Below are positions 57,423 to 64,000 of a stretch of DNA of 64,000 nucleotides, piece after piece; positions within the stretch are counted from its first letter, which is position 1, and every line of letters begins with the position of its first letter. Both the position numbers and the translations under genes were made by a program. The stretch is from Loripinus fragilis (taxonomy: Eukaryota > Mollusca > Bivalvia > Lucinida > Lucinidae): positions 75,377,365 through 75,441,364 of the forward strand of contig OZ026517.1 in the NCBI GenBank assembly GCA_964019695.1, given 5' to 3'. The notes below the pieces were generated by a model. That model was not told the origin of the DNA and searched no databases. It saw only the letters and a program-made list of their open reading frames with translations.

Positions 57423-58474
57423 CTGTTTTCTTAGCTTTTATTTCCAAACAAGATGTGGGCATTGCTTGCATAAATGATTTATTCCCTTCTATACTATTCT
57501 TAGAACCATAATTTTATAACAACTATATAGGAATTACCAGTTTCAGGACATAATTCAACGTCTAAGCGTAACCCCCAAACAGTATTATAATCTGATGCAT
57601 ATCCGACATACATTTGTATTCTCAAACGTTCTGGTGGTCAAGTTTATTATTTAACCATTCCAAATCATAAGTATAGGGCATAGCTACCCATTTCAGTGTT
57701 CTGTTTTACTTGTAATCTATGTGTATAATCTTAAGAGTGCTATTACTGGACCGTTACTGTTGGGACAATTTCTCATGCATCATATTGTGGGTGCTACAAA
57801 AGCTTTGTAATGGGTAAACAATGACCAAACACATCTTCCAGAAAGCTTTAGTCACAGAGGACATTAGAAACTTGATAAGTATGGTCTAACAAGATCCTGA
57901 TATACACCGGTAAATTTTGAAAATTGTCCTGACAGTAACTCTTATACCTCCATCTTAATGCCACTCATATTTCTTGAAAAAAGGTTTAAATTAGGTAAAC
58001 CATTGAATGGAACCAAATCTGGGTCATAAAGAGACATAAAATACCTTACTTTCCAATAGTATATCCCAATATAACAAAAACTGTGCTACATAATTGGTGT
58101 TATGGCCATTTCCTACCATTCGTATATTGTCCAACATGAAATTGTATCATAATCTAGTTTCTTTTCTTTGATCTTTTGTGACTTTATCTAAATAAAGAAC
58201 AGCTTTGATTAACCCAGTTTTCTTAGTAAATAGGCGGAGCTTAAATTTCCATTCAGTTTGTATTGAGTTTAAATCTAGTCGTGCTCTAACAGAATATGAT
58301 TTTATATATTGCACGGTGTCAGATTTCGTCTGTGACCCGGATTCTTCATGTTTTCAGAGGTTTTCAAGTGAACAATGTTAACCCTTTAAACGCTATCAAA
58401 ATGCATCTTAAATGCCATAAGCTCAAGTTGTCTGATGCTTTATATTTGCTAACATCGACTAATGGAATTTAGAG

Positions 58475-58860
58475 GCAAAAAGTGTTGATCCAGATCAGCA
58501 GCAATTTATTATGTGCCTTCACTGTTTGACCCAGAGGCTTTTAAAACATTTCAGCAGACGATAAAATGAAAAGCGCTTTAAGGATTAAATAAACTAGGGA
58601 AAAGTTTTTGTGTTTTTGGGTCAGACAATAAAACCTTTAGCAGCCGATCTAGTCTGCTATTGTTGTTTACTGAAGTGTTTTAAAAGCCAAAAGATCATTT
58701 TTGTCAAACAGTGTAGATGCAGATAAGACCGATAGGAAAGGTCTGACCTGGGGCTGTACTGTTTGCATATACACACACATTAGACAGTATAGTCAGTAAT
58801 GTTAGCAAGTAAATGCAGCAGACGACATTTTCAAATGCATTGTAAGGGTTAACTTATCAG
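58475..58860. repeat. Two diverged copies of the GATCTGG hairpin MITE
   Basis: AAAAGTGTTGATCCAGATCA...CAGCAGACGATAAAATG is followed by AACAGTGTAGATGCAGATAA...GGGGCTGTACTGTTTGC...GCAGCAGACGACA. The flanks match the 12-bp ends of the 45.2-kb MITE. Confidence 0.55.
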
Positions 58861-58967
58861 CAGGACAGGAGGTTGGCCTGTCAGGCTTGATTAATATCAA
58901 TTATTAAGGTGGATCCATGAGATGAGGAAATCTAAATGCTTAATTCTGATTGGACAATGATACAAAA

Positions 58968-59068
58968 CATTTAGAAAATGCTTTTACTCGTATTTTTTAT
59001 AAACTTACTCGGGGCTCCGCCCCTCGTCAGTTTATAAAAAATACTTGTACAAAGCATTCTCTAAATAT
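58968..59068. repeat. Foldback hairpin with GGGGCTCCGCCCC loop
   Basis: ACATTTAGAAAATGCTTTTA and CTCGTATTTTTTATAAACT pair with AGTTTATAAAAAATACTTGT and ACAAAGCATTCTCTAAAT. Arms are about 42 nt around ACTCGGGGCTCCGCCCCTCG. Confidence 0.85.
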
Positions 59069-59393
59069 AACGTATTCCTTGAAATTTTTGTCTCAGTATA
59101 TCCCTGGTCAGTATCAATTTTGTTACCAGTGTCTCTTTTTTGTCTATTGTACAGCAAAACGTTGCCAAAACAAAATATTCTAAATTTTACAACGACTGTT
59201 TTTATTAAAATACTGGGTGTTCAAGAAGCAGGGTCACTTGGTGTAATTTGGTTAAATACTGTTGTTTTTCTTTGGATTTTGGTAAATAAACATTCTGTGA
59301 CTATTTCCAGCAATGGAAATACACAGCTGATTTTTTATATGCTGTTAATATATTAAGCGATATCATGTAGTTAATGTGTCCCAACAGTAACGG

Positions 59394-59919
59394 CAATCTG
59401 GATGTTCCAGACCAATATTTAAGTTTAAAATCACTGGAAAAATACAGAAGACATCAACAACAAATTTTCAACGTTGTTTGCTGCAACATCAGAGTATATG
59501 CTTAAGTACTTGCATCAAATCAATATTACCTCTTGTGTAAGCAGTAGAATTTAATTAGGTCATATTCATTTTTAAATACCTTTCTTGGGTGTAAATTGTC
59601 ATAATTTTGTACAAAAAATATAAATTACCCCTAAAACAGTGTTCAAAATCTTGTCAGGCACCATACTTTGCCACCAGAAGTGAAAACAATTGCCTAATTA
59701 TTGAGTTTGGGCACAAATCTTCTCTAAAACAAACCTTAGTATAGTCACAATCTTGCAGGATTTTTCTCAATTACATGTATTTTTTTCCCATTATACATTA
59801 ATTTCCACAAAAGAAACCCTATTTTCCATGAAATATAATGTATATTGCTTGAAGAAATACTTGAACACACGCATTCTACCAAAATGTCACACCTTATTTG
59901 CACTTGGCCATGTATCAGA
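59394..59919. other. Intron sequence, no feature
   Basis: Nothing recognised. Confidence 0.35.
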
Positions 59920-60165
59920 TCAAGACGGTGTGTGGCATGCAAAAATGGTTGCTCCCCATGCTGCCCTTTTGAGTTATCTCCCTTGCATGAACTTAAGATT
60001 GGAAAGTTTGTGCGCTCAATAACTCTTAAACCCTTGAGATATTTTGATGATATTTGGTGTACATACATGTATAAGATCAAGACGGTGTGTCACATGGAAG
60101 AATGGTTGCTCCCCAAGCTGTCCTTTGAGTTATCTCCCTTGAATAAACTTGGCAGTGTGTTTCAG
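59920..60165. repeat. Two further 155-bp units of the 55.5-kb repeat
   Basis: GATCAAGACGGTGTGTGGCA...GAGTTATCTCCCTTGCATGA...GAGATATTTTGATGATATTT repeated twice, the second truncated. Confidence 0.75.
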
Positions 60166-60365
60166 TACATATGACAAATTATTCACACACAAAATTAAGT
60201 CAGTAATTTCTTTTTTGTACCCAAGAAGACATTTCTTTAGAGTACGTACCAACAAGCTTAAGGGGATCTCCTAGAGGTTACCCTGTTCTAACATATATTG
60301 AAAATTTCTCCTACCTACTATCCCAATTTTAAATTCAATGTGTAATCAAGCATTTATTTTGGCAG

Positions 60366-60475
60366 TTTCAAGTTGTTCCATGGAGAGGTGCCTATCTTGT
60401 GGTGATCAGTTAGAGGATTTTTGCAGAAACTATCACCACCCATTATTTGAAGGGAGCATTTGCAGTCACTGCAAG
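60366..60475 (+). CDS. DNMT3-like gene, first exon of the ADD domain
   Basis: The acceptor ATTTATTTTGGCAG precedes 60,366 and the donor TGCAAG/GTAAAT follows 60,475. Joined to the single G left by 55,350, the 110-nt exon reads VSSCSMERCLSCGDQLEDF, then CRNYHHPLFEGSICSHCK. The C-x-S-C-G...HPLFEG-x-x-C-x-x-C pattern is the first zinc-binding cluster of the ADD domain, closest to DNMT3A/3B, where ADD reads unmethylated histone H3 lysine 4 and restrains the cytosine-5 methyltransferase domain. ATRX ADD is less similar: it has HP but not HPLFEG. The remaining ADD and the catalytic domain are not in the window and must lie beyond a further intron of more than 3.5 kb. Confidence 0.82.
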
Positions 60476-60939
60476 GTAAATATATTTCTATTTTAGTATT
60501 TACTAGATTCAGGTTTGAAAATCACTTGGAAGATAGATGGTTTTCTTGAAAAGTCCTTAAAGATTAATATTTGCCTTTAAAAGAGCTGTATTATCACTCT
60601 ATGCCCTTAACCATACTGGATAGGTGGCAATCAAAAATAAGCGTATTTACCCAATTGAAATATGAAAAATGCAATTAAAATTGATTTGGTAGCGTATTCC
60701 ATACAATGTAAAAGTTCTATATCATACTACGGGATGATTTGTGCGCATCTTTCTTACTTTCAAATTTAGACTGGCCCCAGCCCTAGAACATTGATACATA
60801 AGTTCTTCCACAACTGTACCTTCTGGCAGCCTTATTTTTGCAAATGCTTGCTGTTTTAACAATATTTTTTTTATGGCCATGAAAATTCAGGCATTAGCTG
60901 GAGCAGAAATTTCAGTTGTTTAAGTGATCTTGACCGATT
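60476..60939. other. Start of next intron, no feature
   Basis: It begins GTAAAT. No following ADD exon is recognisable anywhere to the right edge. Confidence 0.45.
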
Positions 60940-61860
60940 TTTTAAGGTCACCAGGGTCATTATCAAGGTCATACAACCATTAAAAAAAACCACACTTGGA
61001 TTCTATATCCTGAATCAATGGCCATATTTTTACCAAGCTGGCACACAGATACATCATCCTGATGGCTTTAAGGAAATGATAAGACCTTGGTGACCTTGAC
61101 CTAATTTTGAAGGATACCAGGGTCATATAAAGCTCTATGATAAACATTGTCTGCACTCTCTCAGATTTTGACCAAACTGCCACAGATACATCTATCAATG
61201 GGAGGACTTTAAGAAATTATTAGATTTTGGTGACCATGCATGACTTAATTTTCAAGGTCAACATTGTCATTTATGTCTATGAAAAAAGCCTTGGCTGCAT
61301 CCTTCTTTACTCATGGCGAGGTTTTGACCAACTTGACACAGATACACCATCGGGAGGATGATAAAAAAGATCAGAATCTGGAAACCTTGATCTAATTTTC
61401 AAGGTCACTAGGGTCATATATCTATGAAAACATTGTCTGTGCTCTATTTTCGGACACAATGGCCAGATTTTGACCAAACTGACACAGATACATCGGCTTT
61501 AAGAAATGATTAGATTTTGGTCACTTTGACCTAATTTTCTTGGGTCAGCATGGTCATATATGACTAGGAAAAAGCCTTGACTGCACATTTTCTTCTAACT
61601 CCATGGCCAGGTTTTGACCAAACTGGCACAGATACACCATTTGGAGGATCTTAAGAAATAACTAGAAATTGGTGACCTTGAACTAATTTTCAAGGTCACC
61701 AGGGTCATATAACTATGAAAACGCCTTGTCTGCATTGTACCTTCTGAACCATTGGCCAGAATTTTGACTAAACTCGCACAGATACATCATTGGGATGACT
61801 TTATGAAATGATTAGATTTTTATGACCTTTACCTAATTTTCAAGCCTTGTCTGCACTATA
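60940..61860. repeat. Tandem repeat, about 150-bp unit, six copies
   Basis: Units contain GCCTTGTCTGCACTCT, CAGATTTTGACCAAACTGGC, ACAGATACATCATTGGGAGG and TTGGTGACCTTGACCTAATT. Same family as 49,590-50,160. Confidence 0.75.
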
Positions 61861-62264
61861 TCTTTTGAACTTATGGCGAATAATTTATATAAGAAATTAA
61901 CCCCCTGAATAATTTATAAACAATGAAAAATGGCCTTTTTCATTAGTTAAGTGATTGAATGAGCGACCCAATGTGATTTCATGGTATTTTGATGGCTTAA
62001 AATCAGAAACAATATCCTTATGAAATTTCTACCGATGCTAGTTTAATGGCAATTATTATATAATGGTACATGTATATAGAATGGAATTTATATTTTTATG
62101 GCCATGAATTTGAAGGATCATGTTTTCATTGGCCATTATTTTCCTGTTCAGACTTGGATATGACATTTACATAGAAATGTTTTAATAATGGGCATTAAAC
62201 AAGAGATTATGGACCCATTGAATATCAGATGCCATCACATTTATGGCCAGCTATTACTTTCAAC
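61861..62264. other. Intron sequence, no feature
   Basis: Nothing recognised. Confidence 0.35.
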
Positions 62265-62266
62265 TA

Positions 62267-63098
62267 TACTGACTGACAAAAGAAACACTACATACTTCCT
62301 GATTTTATGGCACTTATGAAAAGCTAAAAACACGCAATATCTGTAAGTAAAATTTGAAGTCTAGAGTCCAGGTCATGTTTAGCGTTGTTATTTTCGCAGT
62401 TTATCCATGACATTTGACATTATGACGTCACTTGCTAAAAAGAGGTTTACAGCCACAACACCTAACATGTGATCATTATGATGGTACAAAAACGTAGCAG
62501 GCTTAGTGAGTGGCGCAAAGTTAAAGAAAACACCATATCATTACATGGAAATCTGCCAACTCATGTCTACGCCAAATTCAAAACTGACTGAAACCGATGT
62601 TTTTGGACTTTTCATGAATACCTCAAAATGGCGAGGGATGAACGGATATAACTGTACATATCAATACTTTGCAAAATGTGTAAGCAATATCTGTCTTGTA
62701 ATGTAAAATGGCAACATTCGTTTTGATGTTACTGAAGACGTTAACGTCAAACTTCACATGCCATCTGCATGTCAGAGTAAAAATTTAGGCGATGCAAATT
62801 TGTGTCAAAACGCATGATTTATGATTATCTTTATTTGCCATTATTATTGTTCTCTTCCAGAAAACCATAACACTTGCATATCTTTTTGAATTCTTAACAA
62901 CAACTTAAGAAAAACAACGTCAGTTTTCAAAATTTTGATTTCCACCATTAAATTTTTTCGGACAGAAAGTTTCGAGGTACAACATAAACATGCCATTAAA
63001 AGTAAAAATAATCCGTATTTCCATTTATTACTTCATGAATAAACATTTATTTAACATGACTTTGAATTTAAATGTAGCGTTTCTTTTGTCAGTCAGTA
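62267..63098. mobile_element. DNA transposon with TACTGACTGACAAAAGAAAC ends
   Basis: Inverted ends of about 27 bp: TACTGACTGACAAAAGAAAC and ACTACA at the left, TGTAGCGTTTCTTTTGTCAG and TCAGTA at the right, one mismatch. TA flanks both sides, as expected for a Tc1/mariner-type insertion. A 66-codon + frame inside has no recognised transposase motif. Confidence 0.75.
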
Positions 63099-63128
63099 TA
63101 CTTTTAATGGTGTTTTCATGGTAGATTA

Positions 63129-64000
63129 TTAGCTCACCTGAGCCGAAGGCTCAGAGGTGAGCTATTAGTATACCAGTGACTCTGGCGTCCGTCGTCTGTC
63201 GTCCGTCCGTCAACATTTTCAAACACCTTCTCCTCTGAAACCACTGGGCATATTGAACTCAAATTTCATATGGAGACTCCTTAGGACGGGGGAACAAAAG
63301 TTTGTTCAAATGTTCTTGGTCACATGACCAAGATGGCCACCATGCCCATATATGGTAAAAACCCTTTAAAAATCTTCTTCTCCAGAACCATAAGGCCAAT
63401 GACCTTGGGACTTGGTATGTAGCATTAGGGATGTGGGGCCTACCAAGTTTGTTCAAATAATGATCCTAAGTTGACCTTGACCTACTTAACGTCAAGGTCA
63501 AATTTGCTTCCTCATAGATTTAAATGGGAATTTTTTTGAAAAGTTGATTTTTTGAATACTGTTGAAGCCAAAGTGATTATTCTTACTTGATATGTTGAAA
63601 TTAATGAGACAATGGCTATAAATAAGTTTCAAAGGTCAAGGTTGACCTATGCTCTTTCAGCCAAGGTCGCTCATATTGTGGTCCCATCAATATACTAAAA
63701 CTTAGTTTTCTAACAAACCATTGGCCCAATTGTGCTCAAATTTCATGTGAAGACTCCTAATGATAAGTCAGCCAAAATTTATACAAATATTTTGGTCACA
63801 TGACAAAGATGGCCGCCATGCCCATATATGGTAAAAACCCTTTAAAAATCTTCTTCTCCAGAACCAGAAGGCCAATGACCTTGGGACTTGGTATGTAGCA
63901 TTAGGGATGTGAGGCCTACCAAGTTTGTTCAAATAATGATCCTAAGTTGACCTCGGCCTTCTTAACGTCAAGGTCAAATTTGCTTCCTTATAGATTTAAA
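63129..64000. repeat. Hairpin-ended mollusc repeat, runs off the window
   Basis: It opens with the hairpin AGCTCACCTGAGCCGAAGGC/TCAGAGGTGAGCT, then GTCCGTCCGTCAAC. Two units of about 470 bp follow, sharing CACATGACCAAGATGGCC, CATATATGGTAAAAACCCTT, CTTCTTCTCCAGAACC and AACGTCAAGGTCAAATTTGC. The architecture resembles the other array-bearing repeats here. Confidence 0.75.

Larger units (their letters stand above)
57751..59393. repeat. Possible element bounded by inverted copies of the 17-mer
   Basis: CCGTTACTGTTGGGACA at 57,751-57,767 and its perfect complement at 59,377-59,393 could be terminal inverted repeats of a 1.64-kb element, with a diverged copy inside at 57,925-57,940. The forward copies outside (57.2-57.4 kb) show that the phrase is not confined to the ends, so the boundary is uncertain. 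Confidence 0.45.

Overview
This window looks like a piece of a bivalve mollusc nuclear genome, probably a heterodont clam. It is AT-rich, almost free of long conserved reading frames, and packed with repeat types typical of bivalves: hairpin-ended repeats with GTCCGTCC tracts, arrays built on TGACCTTGACC, a tRNA-derived SINE, dispersed GATCTGGGTC hairpins and many small inverted-repeat transposons. The species call is inference. No bacterial genes, rRNA genes or CRISPR arrays were found.

One host gene can be supported, on the + strand in the right third. Three exons join in phase: a long exon at about 41,902-43,805 (coding from about 42,189, with one in-frame TAA), an exon at 55,185-55,350, and an exon at 60,366-60,475. 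The last encodes the start of a cysteine-rich ADD domain of the DNMT3 (de novo DNA methyltransferase) type. The rest of ADD and the methyltransferase domain would lie beyond 64,000. A possible untranslated first exon with a CCAAT box and a strong splice donor lies at 32.8 kb. The long exon encodes a lineage-specific, repeat-rich N-terminal region (13 copies of a 10-residue unit), and the next exon opens with MSVEE repeats.

The left part (1-32 kb) is mobile and satellite DNA. It holds small inverted-repeat elements at 0.85-2.1 kb, two inverted copies of a 0.9-kb element (2.1-3.0 and 24.7-25.6 kb), and a 5-kb composite element (4.17-9.22 kb) with nested long terminal repeats and a decayed gene. 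It also has a cluster of GATCTGGGTC hairpins (9.7-11.5 kb), a roughly 196-bp satellite (12.65-13.87 kb), several elements whose ends carry short tandem arrays (18.8-19.5 and 26.8-28.2 kb), a small element with an 8-bp target duplication (21.7 kb), and a tandemly duplicated TTCGC-rich repeat (28.6-31.9 kb).

The middle (32-41 kb) holds a dimeric satellite interrupted by a 1.1-kb transposon at 35.9 kb, another 1-kb transposon at 37.9 kb, a palindrome cluster at 40.1-40.3 kb and a LINE C-terminal fragment at 40.4-40.7 kb. The introns of the DNMT3-like gene hold a 21-bp GA-rich minisatellite of about 2.6 kb (46.4-49.0 kb), two arrays of about 145-bp units carrying TCAAGGTCA motifs, the SINE with its target duplication, a mariner-like element with a TA duplication, a dispersed 17-mer (57.2-59.4 kb) and further tandem repeats up to the right edge.

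Everything was read by eye. Homology calls rest on recognised motifs, and boundaries marked approximate may shift by tens of bases.
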